The notes beneath the pieces were generated by a model. It saw only the letters and a list, made by a program, of their open reading frames with translations. It had not been told where the DNA came from and did no database searches. The translations under genes and the position numbers were made by a program. Shown in pieces: positions 17,458 to 24,766 of a stretch of 44,906 nt of DNA. Position 1 is the first letter of the stretch, and the number at the start of each line of letters is the position of its first letter. Source of the stretch: Sulfuritalea sp. Lineage in GTDB: Bacteria > Pseudomonadota > Gammaproteobacteria > Burkholderiales > Rhodocyclaceae. The DNA is taken from positions 1 through 44,906 of the forward strand of contig JAIPCS010000006.1 in NCBI GenBank assembly GCA_021738105.1. Reading direction: 5' to 3'.

Positions 17458-18071
17458 CAACCGAACATCGACCGGACTCTCAACTCCCGGACACTCCTGC
17501 CGAATTTGGCGTCGCCAGACCTCGCAATCAGAAAAGGGGCCGGCTAATACTGCTCGCAATTTTTGCTGTCGGTATTTTGCCTTTGCTCGCAGCGCTTTAC
17601 TTTCGCTACGTCTCTCCACCTATGGTCAAAGCTATAGTCGGTGAGCAATTGGATCCGGTTCCACTTCCCTTTAAATTTCTGCAGCGCGCGGACGGAACAG
17701 CGCTGGAGCATCCCGAAGTCAGCGGCAAATGGCTGGTGATATTTGCCGCTCCCGGTTCCTGCGATGAACGTTGCCAGCATACGCTCTACCTGACCCGGCA
17801 AGCGCGCACAGCGCAAGGTCGAAATATGGCGCGGGTCGAGCGTCTCTGGCTGATTACCGATACAGCAACACCATCTACAGAGCTGCTGAACGCACATCCG
17901 GATCTGACACTGATCAAATCGACTGACGACGCTGTTTTCAAGTATCTTGGGGGACGTGAGGGCCGAAAAATCAACCTGGTGGATCGGCGCGGACTGCTCG
18001 TTTTCAGGTATACCGAGGCTCCCGAACCCAAAGCGTTTCTGCGAGAACTCGGAAAGCTGATCAAGTTTTGA
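17454..18071 (+). CDS. Sco-like thioredoxin-fold membrane protein of the cox operon
   Basis: A 205-residue protein with a polar N-terminus, one transmembrane helix (LILLAIFAVGILPLLAALYF, about 31-50) and a periplasmic domain. The domain holds WLVIFAAPGSCDERC with Cys103 and Cys107 in the CxxxC spacing of Sco copper chaperones, and KYLGGREGRKINLVDRRGLL resembles the late Sco/thioredoxin strands. The distal Sco histidine is not obvious. Proteins of this kind are usually annotated only as cox-operon hypothetical or transmembrane proteins. ATG at 17454 overlaps the surf1 stop by four bases. A role in delivering copper or reducing CuA cysteines is inference. Confidence 0.8.
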   Translation: MTTEHRPDSQLPDTPAEFGVARPRNQKRGRLILLAIFAVGILPLLAALYFRYVSPPMVKAIVGEQLDPVPLPFKFLQRADGTALEHPEVSGKWLVIFAAPGSCDERCQHTLYLTRQARTAQGRNMARVERLWLITDTATPSTELLNAHPDLTLIKSTDDAVFKYLGGREGRKINLVDRRGLLVFRYTEAPEPKAFLRELGKLIKF

Positions 18072-18197
18072 TATCTGGCCATACTGAAGATCCAATCGCT
18101 GGCTTTACCTTTGCTGCCAGGGGCACGGGGCATTCTGTGATGGGGTGCATGTTAAACTCGGGCCATCGTTCCGGCCTCAACTGTTAATCCTTCAAGC

Positions 18198-19088
18198 GTG
18201 AAAACTACGACCCTTACATTGCAATACGGCTCAGAACGTCTGCGCCACTATTTTCAGTTGGCAAAGCCGCGGGTCGTATCGTTGATTGTCTTCTGTGCGG
18301 TGATAGGCATGTTCCTGGCTGTACCAGGCATGGTGCCTTGGCGTATTTTGTTGGCCGGGACCGTGGGCATTGCCTTGGTAGCCGGCGCTGCCGCAGCAGC
18401 GAATTGCCTGATCGAACAAAAGATCGATGCGGTAATGGCGCGTACCCGAGGCAGGCCGTTACCACAAGGCGACGTGAATTCATTGGAAACGGCAGTTGTC
18501 TCCGGTGTCTTGGGCGGTATCGGACTGTTCATGCTCTACGCTTGGGTGAACCCTTTCACGATGTGGCTGACTTTCGCCACGTTTGTCGGTTATGCGGTGA
18601 TCTACACTATTTTTCTGAAGCCCAATACCTCCCAGAATATTGTCATTGGCGGCGCTTCAGGCGCCATGCCTCCCGTACTTGGATGGGCTGCCGTGACCGG
18701 CAATGCGCCAGGCGAAGCCTGGTTGCTTTTTCTCATCATTTTTGTCTGGACGCCGCCGCATTTCTGGTCATTGGCGCTGTATCGCACCAAAGAATATGCT
18801 GCTGCCGGTTTGCCCATGTTGCCTGTAACGCATGGAGCCGAATATACGCGCCGGCATGTATTTCTCTATACCGTTGGCTTGTCGTTGGTCACCCTGGTGC
18901 CCTACGTGATAGGCATGTCGGGTGGCTTCTATCTGACATCAGCTGTTCTTCTCGATACCGTATTTTTGGGCTACGCTTGGCTGATATGGCGAGACTACTC
19001 GGATGCTGTAGCCCGCATAACTTTTCGCTGGTCGATACTGTATCTGGCACTGCTGTTTGCGGCGCTACTCATTGATCACTACCTGTAG
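18198..19088 (+). CDS. ctaB: Heme o synthase (protoheme IX farnesyltransferase)
   Basis: A 296-residue UbiA-family prenyltransferase that adds a farnesyl group to heme b to make heme o, the precursor of heme a. Motif [19 protein letters not shown] is followed by the prenyl-diphosphate motif [19 protein letters not shown], which has the expected Asn, Asp and Arg-Thr-x-x-Arg-Pro. The second motif region is [13 protein letters not shown] with [10 protein letters not shown]. About nine transmembrane helices are visible. The GTG start at 18198 has no clear ribosome site. A 126-base gap separates it from the previous gene, where heme a synthase (ctaA) often sits in relatives. Confidence 0.95.
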   Translation: MKTTTLTLQYGSERLRHYFQLAKPRVVSLIVFCAVIGMFLAVPGMVPWRILLAGTVGIALVAGAAAAANCLIEQKIDAVMARTRGRPLPQGDVNSLETAVVSGVLGGIGLFMLYAWVNPFTMWLTFATFVGYAVIYTIFLKPNTSQNIVIGGASGAMPPVLGWAAVTGNAPGEAWLLFLIIFVWTPPHFWSLALYRTKEYAAAGLPMLPVTHGAEYTRRHVFLYTVGLSLVTLVPYVIGMSGGFYLTSAVLLDTVFLGYAWLIWRDYSDAVARITFRWSILYLALLFAALLIDHYL

Positions 19089-19134
19089 CGATGAAACCAC
19101 AGCCTTCTGCCTGCAAGAAGGCCTTTGACGCACG

Positions 19135-19172
19135 AAAAAAAGGGCAGCCCTAAACGCGGGGCTGCCCTTTTT
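19135..19172. terminator. Bidirectional intrinsic terminator between ctaB and rpoH
   Basis: A nine-base-pair stem (GGGCAGCCC at 19142-19150 with GGGCTGCCC at 19159-19167) is flanked by seven A on the left and five T on the right. It can therefore act as a rho-independent terminator for both converging genes, ctaB on the plus strand and rpoH on the minus strand. Confidence 0.88.
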
Positions 19173-19185
19173 GTTCTTGGCCGCT

Positions 19186-20082
19186 CTAGGAGACGAGTTG
19201 GCCCCGCATTTTCTGCATCGCCTTGACTTCAATTTGACGAATGCGCTCGGCAGATACGCCATATTCATCTGCGAGTTCGTGAAGGGTTGCTGTTTCTTCG
19301 CCATCTGCAGCCAGCCAGCGTCTTTGCACAATAGCGCGACTGCGATCATCCAGGCTTGCCAACGCCGAACTGAGCCCCTCGTCCTGCAAACGGTCGAATT
19401 CCTTGCGCTCGAGTATCGCGGAAGGCTCGATACTCTGATCTGCAGCCAGGTAAGCTATGGGTGCGTAGCTATCCTCATCATCATCCGAAACCGGTTCCAA
19501 GGATACGTCGGCACCCGTCAAGCGGGTTTCCATCTCGACTACTTCTTCAGGCTTGACCCCCAGTTGCTTGGCGACCGCGATCACTTCGCTCGAACCCAGA
19601 GTATTGAACCCCTGGCGTGAACTCTCGTCCTGCGCGAGCGAGGCCTTGATGCTGCGCAGGTTGAAAAAGAGTTTCCGTTGCGCTTTGGTGGTCGCAATTT
19701 TGACCAGACGCCAGTTTTTCAGGATGTATTCGTGAATCTCGGCTTTGATCCAGTGCATCGCAAAGGACACCAAGCGCACCCCCCGGTCCGGGTCGAAGCG
19801 CTTGACCGCTTTCATCAATCCAATATTGCCTTCCTGAATCAGATCGGCATGCGGTAACCCGTAACCCAGATACTTGCGGGCAATCGCGATTACCAGCCTG
19901 AGGTGAGACGTTACCAACTGCCGTGCCGCGTCCAGATCCTCTTCTTCGCGGAAACGGCGGGCGAGGGAAAGCTCCTCAACCTCGCTGAGCATCGGCACAC
20001 GGTTGGCCGCGGATATGTAGGCTTCGATGCTGCCGCCAGCGGCAAGCATCGGTAAATGATCAATAGCTGCGCTCTGGTTCAT
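19186..20082 (-). CDS. rpoH: RNA polymerase heat-shock sigma factor (sigma-32)
   Basis: A 298-residue group 3 sigma factor directing transcription of chaperone and protease genes. Region 2 (LVTSHLRLVIAIARKYLGYG, then DLIQEGNIGLMKAVKRFDP), the RpoH box (QRKLFFNLRSIK, about 134-145) that separates sigma-32 from other sigmas, and the region 4 helix-turn-helix (TLHELADEYGVSAERIRQIE) are all present. ATG at 20082 has an excellent AAGGAGGT site. A perfect CIRCE operator lies 24 bases upstream of the start codon, so the gene is expected to be repressed by HrcA. The shared terminator follows it. Confidence 0.96.
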   Translation of the reverse strand: MNQSAAIDHLPMLAAGGSIEAYISAANRVPMLSEVEELSLARRFREEEDLDAARQLVTSHLRLVIAIARKYLGYGLPHADLIQEGNIGLMKAVKRFDPDRGVRLVSFAMHWIKAEIHEYILKNWRLVKIATTKAQRKLFFNLRSIKASLAQDESSRQGFNTLGSSEVIAVAKQLGVKPEEVVEMETRLTGADVSLEPVSDDDEDSYAPIAYLAADQSIEPSAILERKEFDRLQDEGLSSALASLDDRSRAIVQRRWLAADGEETATLHELADEYGVSAERIRQIEVKAMQKMRGQLVS

Positions 20083-20105
20083 GGTTCGACCTCCTTAAGC
20101 CAATT

Positions 20106-20132
20106 TTAGCACTCATAGACTGAGAGTGCTAA
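20106..20132 (-). promoter_or_regulatory. CIRCE element (HrcA operator) upstream of rpoH
   Basis: TTAGCACTC, nine bases, GAGTGCTAA: an exact match to the CIRCE consensus, both arms perfect. It lies 24 bases upstream of the rpoH start codon, in the leader or just after the promoter. HrcA binding here would block rpoH transcription until heat or misfolded protein titrates GroEL. Comparative studies have described CIRCE upstream of rpoH in betaproteobacteria, so the arrangement is known for the group. Confidence 0.93.
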
Positions 20133-20144
20133 GCGCCGAAGAAG

Positions 20145-20167
20145 TTCCCGATAAAAATAGTCGGGAA
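20145..20167. promoter_or_regulatory. Inverted repeat in the rpoH promoter region
   Basis: TTCCCGA (20145-20151) and TCGGGAA (20161-20167) form a perfect 7-bp dyad around an AT-rich nine-base centre. On the minus strand the centre reads TATTTTTA and could overlap a -10 element, placing the transcription start just before CIRCE. It may be a second operator or a simple hairpin ending the upstream transcript; there is no T-run to make a proper terminator. Confidence 0.4.
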
Positions 20168-20186
20168 TTGTCGACTTGGGCCAATT

Positions 20187-20639
20187 TCAGGTTTTTGGAG
20201 GCGCCCCTTGGGGGCGTTTGGGTTTTTTGAAAAACCGTTTTGCCGGTTTGGCACCGGGTATCTGATCCTGGCGGCGCTGCTGGTCAGGTCGCCGTCCTTG
20301 TCCTTGGCCCTGTCCCTGCCCTTGACGCCGTCCTGGTTCGGCCGGTGCTCCCTGAATGCGATTGCCCGGCGCCAGGCAAATTTCGAGTTCAATGATCTCG
20401 TCCCATATCGCATCGGTACGCTGATGGTCAGGAATCGCCAGCAACTCACGCAAACGTCGACGAGGGTCTTGAGGCGGGGGATCGTTACGAGGAGGCTCTG
20501 AAAACGACGTATCCGGGATTGCTGCCGTGTTATCTGCTCCCTCGGTGGTGGGAGGTGAACCCTTGCGTTCTTCTTTAACAGGCGGCGGATCGCCAGCCAA
20601 AACTTCTGGAGATTTTTCGTCGATTTTTTCTTCGTTCAT
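20187..20639 (-). CDS. Hypothetical protein with Gln-Gly repeats and basic tail
   Basis: A 150-residue protein of unknown function. The N-terminal 60 residues are acidic and Pro-rich and look disordered. A compact helical core follows (about 62-92: LRELLAIPDHQRTDAIWDEI, then ELEICLAPGNR). A Gly-Gln dipeptide repeat (five units, about 109-118) leads to a strongly basic tail ending KRFFKKPKRPQGAPPKT. This core-plus-RG/QG-like-tail shape suggests nucleic-acid or ribosome contact, but that is inference. It sits between ftsX and rpoH, a place where most proteobacteria have nothing. ATG at 20639 is the only reasonable start. Confidence 0.75.
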   Translation of the reverse strand: MNEEKIDEKSPEVLAGDPPPVKEERKGSPPTTEGADNTAAIPDTSFSEPPRNDPPPQDPRRRLRELLAIPDHQRTDAIWDEIIELEICLAPGNRIQGAPAEPGRRQGQGQGQGQGRRPDQQRRQDQIPGAKPAKRFFKKPKRPQGAPPKT

Positions 20640-20724
20640 GTACGCATTATCGCCCGAATAAGGCGTTTCTATTCAATGTTGGGGCCTGAACCCGCTGGAT
20701 TGTAGGTTTTTTCCAAAACCCCGG

Positions 20725-21627
20725 TTATCGGTATTGCCCCAATTGTTGCTGTAACGAGGCCATCGCTCCGAGCCAACCCAAGCTCGCAGACATGCCGAGA
20801 AGCAGCAAGGAATCACGCATGTCCAATGATTGAAGCGTGAAAACGAGATCATACAGCTGCGCCAGCTCGCTGAGGGGAGTTTGCAACCAGAGTGTGGCTG
20901 CGCCGGTCACTAACCAAGCTATTAATCCGCCTCCCAGCCCAAGCAGTACACCATAGTAGAGAAAAGGCCTCCGGATAAAACCGTCGGTTGCACCAAGCAA
21001 TTGGCTGACTTCGATTTCAGCCCGGTGGGTGAGTATTTGCATGCGAATAACGCTGAAACTGATGGCAACCAATCCGGCTCCGAGCAGGGCGGCGATAAGA
21101 ATGACGGTGGTACGGGCAATGTCCAGTAGCGCGTCGAGCCTGCGTACCCACACCGAGTCGAGCTGTACATGTTCAACGCTGGGCCATTGGCGAAATTCGC
21201 TGGCAAGCTTCTCCATGGCCGAGTGACTGTCATCCGTGGCAGTGACGACGAAAGCATCGGGAAACGGGTTGCTCGACAAGGCTTCGATCACGTCATGAAG
21301 TTCTGGTTTGTTCTTCATCCGCGTCAGAGTGGCCTCTCTGGATAAAAACTGATGATTCTTAACCCCGGCGTACACGCGAAGCCGATGAGCAATTTCTTCA
21401 ACTGCGCTTGATGCCGCTCGGGGAGTCATGAAGATCGATATCTGGGGTGCCGACGGGGTTGCCTTGGTGAGGCGCGAGGCATTTACAAGCAGCAACTGGC
21501 CCATTGCTGGCAGTGCCAAGGTGACGCCAATTGCCAGCAGGAACAGGAGACTATTGACAGGCGCGGCGACCAGTTTGCGCAATGCATGCCACGCTGCGTC
21601 TGAATGATGGGCAAGCCAGATCCTCAT
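20725..21627 (-). CDS. ftsX: Cell division protein FtsX
   Basis: A 300-residue permease-like partner of FtsE. It has a short cytoplasmic N-terminus, a first helix (SLLFLLAIGVTLALPAMGQLL), a large periplasmic domain (about 55-165) that in relatives recruits the amidase activator EnvC, and three C-terminal helices in the MacB/FtsX layout (TTVILIAALLGAGLVAISFS, YYGVLLGLGGGLIAWLVTGA, LLLLGMSASLGWLGAMASL). It overlaps ftsE by ATGA. ftsY-ftsE-ftsX-rpoH is the classic order, here with one extra gene before rpoH. Confidence 0.94.
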   Translation of the reverse strand: MRIWLAHHSDAAWHALRKLVAAPVNSLLFLLAIGVTLALPAMGQLLLVNASRLTKATPSAPQISIFMTPRAASSAVEEIAHRLRVYAGVKNHQFLSREATLTRMKNKPELHDVIEALSSNPFPDAFVVTATDDSHSAMEKLASEFRQWPSVEHVQLDSVWVRRLDALLDIARTTVILIAALLGAGLVAISFSVIRMQILTHRAEIEVSQLLGATDGFIRRPFLYYGVLLGLGGGLIAWLVTGAATLWLQTPLSELAQLYDLVFTLQSLDMRDSLLLLGMSASLGWLGAMASLQQQLGQYR

Positions 21628-22271
21628 GACAGCAGGCTGCCGTGATCAAGTCGCAAGTGCAGCGATGCTGGAAACAGCTCATGGGCGTAAGTGGCTATCA
21701 GTACGGTGACGCCAACATGATGAAACTCGGTAAAAATCCGTGCGACATCGATCGCCGTTTCTCGATCAAGGTGAGCAGTCGGTTCGTCCGCCAGCAGCAG
21801 ACTGGGCCTGTTGACTACAGCGCGAGCGATGGCAAGGCGTTGTTGCTCTCCGCCGGACAGCATGATCGGCAGCGCTTTCTCGCGGTGAATCAGCCCGACT
21901 TTGTCCAGTGCGGCACGCACGCGTTGAGCGGCATCCTTTTGCGGGAAGCCGGCAATCGTCAGCGGTAACATGACATTCTCGAACACATTGCGGTCAAACA
22001 ACAGTTTTTGATCCTGGAACACGATACCGATGCGTCGTCGAAGGTAAGGCAGCATCGAGCGCGACAGCCCTCCGATATTCTGACCACCAACCAGAATTGT
22101 TCCGGAACTGGGCTTTTCCACGGCGGCAACAAGCTTGAGCAGCGTCGACTTTCCCGCTCCGGAGTGGCCGCTTACCACTACCATTTGACCTTTATTTACT
22201 TCGAAGCTGAGGTCGGAAAGCGCGTCAGACCCGGGAGGGTAGCGCTTGCCGACACGATCAAACCGAATCAC
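21624..22271 (-). CDS. ftsE: Cell division ATP-binding protein FtsE
   Basis: A 215-residue ABC ATPase that powers FtsX to activate septal peptidoglycan hydrolysis. Walker A is [14 protein letters not shown] (about 35-48), the Q-loop is in [11 protein letters not shown], the signature is [16 protein letters not shown], and Walker B is [12 protein letters not shown]. The start is GTG at 22271, giving [14 protein letters not shown]; it shares one base with the ftsY stop. The length and the lack of extra domains are typical. Confidence 0.95.
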   Translation of the reverse strand: MIRFDRVGKRYPPGSDALSDLSFEVNKGQMVVVSGHSGAGKSTLLKLVAAVEKPSSGTILVGGQNIGGLSRSMLPYLRRRIGIVFQDQKLLFDRNVFENVMLPLTIAGFPQKDAAQRVRAALDKVGLIHREKALPIMLSGGEQQRLAIARAVVNRPSLLLADEPTAHLDRETAIDVARIFTEFHHVGVTVLIATYAHELFPASLHLRLDHGSLLS

Positions 22272-23248
22272 TAGGCGGGTCCCAGCAGCGCCTCGACAAA
22301 CTCGCCGGTGCGGAAGGCTTGAAGGTCATCAATGCCCTCGCCAATCCCGATAAAGCGAACGGGTTTCGGACACTGACGGGCGATGGCCGCGAGTACTCCG
22401 CCCTTGGCGGTGCCGTCGAGCTTGGTAATGACGAGGCCGGTAACGCCAATCGCCTTATCGAATGCCCTGACCTGCTGTACGGCGTTCTGCCCTATGTTGG
22501 CGTCAAGCACCATCAGTACCTCGTGGGGTCCGGAAGGATCCGCTTTCTGGATCACACGTCGAATTTTGGCGATCTCTTCCATCAGATGCAACTGTGTCGG
22601 CAGTCGTCCGGCGGTGTCGGCCAGTACGACATCTATCTTGCGCGCACGGGCGGCATTGATGGCATCAAACACCACTGCGGCCGGGTCACCCGACTCCTGT
22701 GCGATGACGGTAATGCCATTGCGCTCGCCCCATGCCGCCAGTTGCTCTCGAGCTGCGGCACGAAAGGTATCTCCCGCCGCGAGCAGAACACTCTTGCCTT
22801 GGCCCTGGAAGTGCTTGGCAAGCTTGCCGATTGAGGTTGTCTTGCCCGCGCCATTGACGCCGGCGATCATGATCACGAAGGGATGGTGCACTCCAAGATC
22901 GATAGGCTGTTCCAGAGGCGCGAGCAGGGTCTCGAGGCTTTTTGCCAGGGCTGATCGAAGCTGGGAGGGTGTTTCCAGCTTGTCCCTCTTTACTTTGGCT
23001 TTCAATTCGTCCAGCAGCCACTGGGTCGCCTCGACACCACAGTCCGCCATCAATAGCGTTGTTTCGAGCTCTTCAAGCAGTTCGTCGTCGATCCTGGCCC
23101 GACTGAACAGCTCTGTCAATGGTGTGTTCAGGGTGTCGCGCGTGCGCGAAAGACCGGCCTTTAGACGTTCTCCCCAAGCAAGGCGAGGCACCGTTTGCTC
23201 GGCTGCCTGATCTGAGGGGTCGGATTTAGTCTTGAGGAAACCAAACAT
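22271..23248 (-). CDS. ftsY: Signal recognition particle receptor FtsY
   Basis: A 325-residue SRP receptor GTPase that docks ribosome-nascent-chain complexes at the membrane. The N domain spans about 30-115, and the G domain has GVNGAGKTTSIGKLA (G1), DTFRAAAREQL (G2/insertion box), DTAGRLPTQ (G3), TKLDGTAKGG (G4) and GIGEGIDDLQAF (G5). The N-terminal acidic A domain seen in E. coli is very short here, as in many betaproteobacteria. ATG at 23248 opens MFGFLKTK. It is the first gene of ftsYEX and diverges from the M16 protease pair. Confidence 0.95.
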   Translation of the reverse strand: MFGFLKTKSDPSDQAAEQTVPRLAWGERLKAGLSRTRDTLNTPLTELFSRARIDDELLEELETTLLMADCGVEATQWLLDELKAKVKRDKLETPSQLRSALAKSLETLLAPLEQPIDLGVHHPFVIMIAGVNGAGKTTSIGKLAKHFQGQGKSVLLAAGDTFRAAAREQLAAWGERNGITVIAQESGDPAAVVFDAINAARARKIDVVLADTAGRLPTQLHLMEEIAKIRRVIQKADPSGPHEVLMVLDANIGQNAVQQVRAFDKAIGVTGLVITKLDGTAKGGVLAAIARQCPKPVRFIGIGEGIDDLQAFRTGEFVEALLGPA

Positions 23249-23365
23249 GCGGGATGCGGTCTGAAGCGGAAGCCGCGCTAAGATGCGTGGCTTGATTTTA
23301 GCAGAAGCTCCATTCCGATCCCGGTCCGAAACCCGCTGGAGTGGGAGTTATTCTCAAATGAAACC

Positions 23366-24766
23366 ATGAATTCAAATCGCACGAAATTGCCGCCAAAGCC
23401 TATGAAATCATTGATAGTCACTTGTGTCACATTACTCGTCGCCGTGCTGCCAGCGCCGACTTTTGCCAATCCGTTCGAGACGCAATTGGCCAATGGCCTG
23501 CGTGTCATCGTCAAGGAAGACAACCGGGCGCCGACCGTGGTGCATATGGTCTGGTATCGCGCCGGCAGCATGGACGAAAAGGACGGTACATCGGGTGTTG
23601 CTCACGTGCTTGAGCACCTGATGTTCAAGGGCACGAAAAGCCTGAAATCAGGAGAATTCAACAAGCGGGTTGCCGAAGCGGGCGGTCGCGACAATGCCTT
23701 TACCAGTCGTGATTTCACCGCCTACTTCCAGATCGTGCCCAAGGCCGCATTACCGGAAATGATGAAACTCGAAGCGGATCGCATGACGAATCTGATACTT
23801 GATGCGAAGGAATTTTCCGCCGAGATCAAGGTCGTCATGGAAGAACGCCGCTTGCGCACCGATGACAATCCTCATTCAAAAGTGTACGAAGCACTGAATT
23901 CTGCAATGTTTCAGGCGCACCCTTATCGGCGGCCGATCATTGGCTGGATGGATGACTTGGAGCACATGACCTGGCAGGATGCCCGCACGTGGTACCGACA
24001 ATGGTATGAGCCAAACAATGCCTATGTCGTGGTGGTGGGGGATGTCGATCACCGGGAAGTGTTTCGTCTGGCGCAAAAGTACTACGGGAAGAAAAAAGCC
24101 CATGCTTTGCCCGAACGCAAGCCGCAAAACGAACCTCAGCAGGTCGGTATCCGGCGAATCAGCGTCAAGGCGCCGGCCAAGTTGCCCTACCTGGCCATGG
24201 CATGGAAAACACCAAAACTGAATGACGCTCACAAGGATCGTGACCCTTACGCGCTGAATGTGTTGGCTTCGGTGCTGGACGGGCACGACGCCTCGCGCTT
24301 CTCGAAAAATCTGGTGCGCGGAACGCGTGTCGCACAATCGGCAGGCGCCGGCTACGATGGAACGCTGCGCGGCGAGGCAAGCTTTGTCGTTGATGGACAG
24401 CCGGCAGAAGGCAGAACGATTGCCGAATTGGAGGCCGCATTGCGGGCCGAGATCAAGCGGGTACAGGATGAAGGCGTGTCGGCCGAGGAACTGAACCGGG
24501 TCAAGATCCAGTCGATTGCCGCACAAATATACAAGCGTGATTCGCTGATGGCGCAGGCTATGGAAATCGGCGGCACTGAGGCGGCCGGCCAGTCGTGGAA
24601 AGACATCGACCTGATGCTGGAGAAACTGAAAAGTGTGACCGCCGAGGAGGTACAAGCCGTGGCGAAGAAATACTTTACCGACGACACCCTGACCGTTGCT
24701 GTGCTCGACCCACAGCCTCTGGAGACTGGTCAACCGAAGAAACCCTCCGGGACAGTGAGGCACTGA
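23366..24766 (+). CDS. M16-family zinc peptidase (catalytic subunit)
   Basis: A 466-residue pitrilysin-like metallopeptidase, probably periplasmic: an N-terminal signal sequence (LIVTCVTLLVAVLPAPTFA) is followed by the protein NPFETQLANGLRVIV. The inverted zinc motif HVLEH has His80, Glu83 and His84, with the third ligand Glu in VVMEERR (about 159-160). A second M16 domain follows. Such proteins form heterodimers with an inactive M16 partner, encoded here by the next gene. ATG at 23366 is given; ATG at 23402 would start nearer the signal peptide and is equally possible. The stop overlaps the next start by one base. Confidence 0.92.
   Translation: MNSNRTKLPPKPMKSLIVTCVTLLVAVLPAPTFANPFETQLANGLRVIVKEDNRAPTVVHMVWYRAGSMDEKDGTSGVAHVLEHLMFKGTKSLKSGEFNKRVAEAGGRDNAFTSRDFTAYFQIVPKAALPEMMKLEADRMTNLILDAKEFSAEIKVVMEERRLRTDDNPHSKVYEALNSAMFQAHPYRRPIIGWMDDLEHMTWQDARTWYRQWYEPNNAYVVVVGDVDHREVFRLAQKYYGKKKAHALPERKPQNEPQQVGIRRISVKAPAKLPYLAMAWKTPKLNDAHKDRDPYALNVLASVLDGHDASRFSKNLVRGTRVAQSAGAGYDGTLRGEASFVVDGQPAEGRTIAELEAALRAEIKRVQDEGVSAEELNRVKIQSIAAQIYKRDSLMAQAMEIGGTEAAGQSWKDIDLMLEKLKSVTAEEVQAVAKKYFTDDTLTVAVLDPQPLETGQPKKPSGTVRH

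Noticed and set aside
20705..20720. GGTTTT-TTCC-AAAACC hairpin just after ftsX as a terminator
   Set aside because: The stem is AT-rich and short and no T-run follows on the ftsX strand.
22383..23210. Plus-strand open frame of 275 codons opposite ftsY
   Set aside because: Ser/Arg-rich shadow of a well-conserved gene with all five G motifs.
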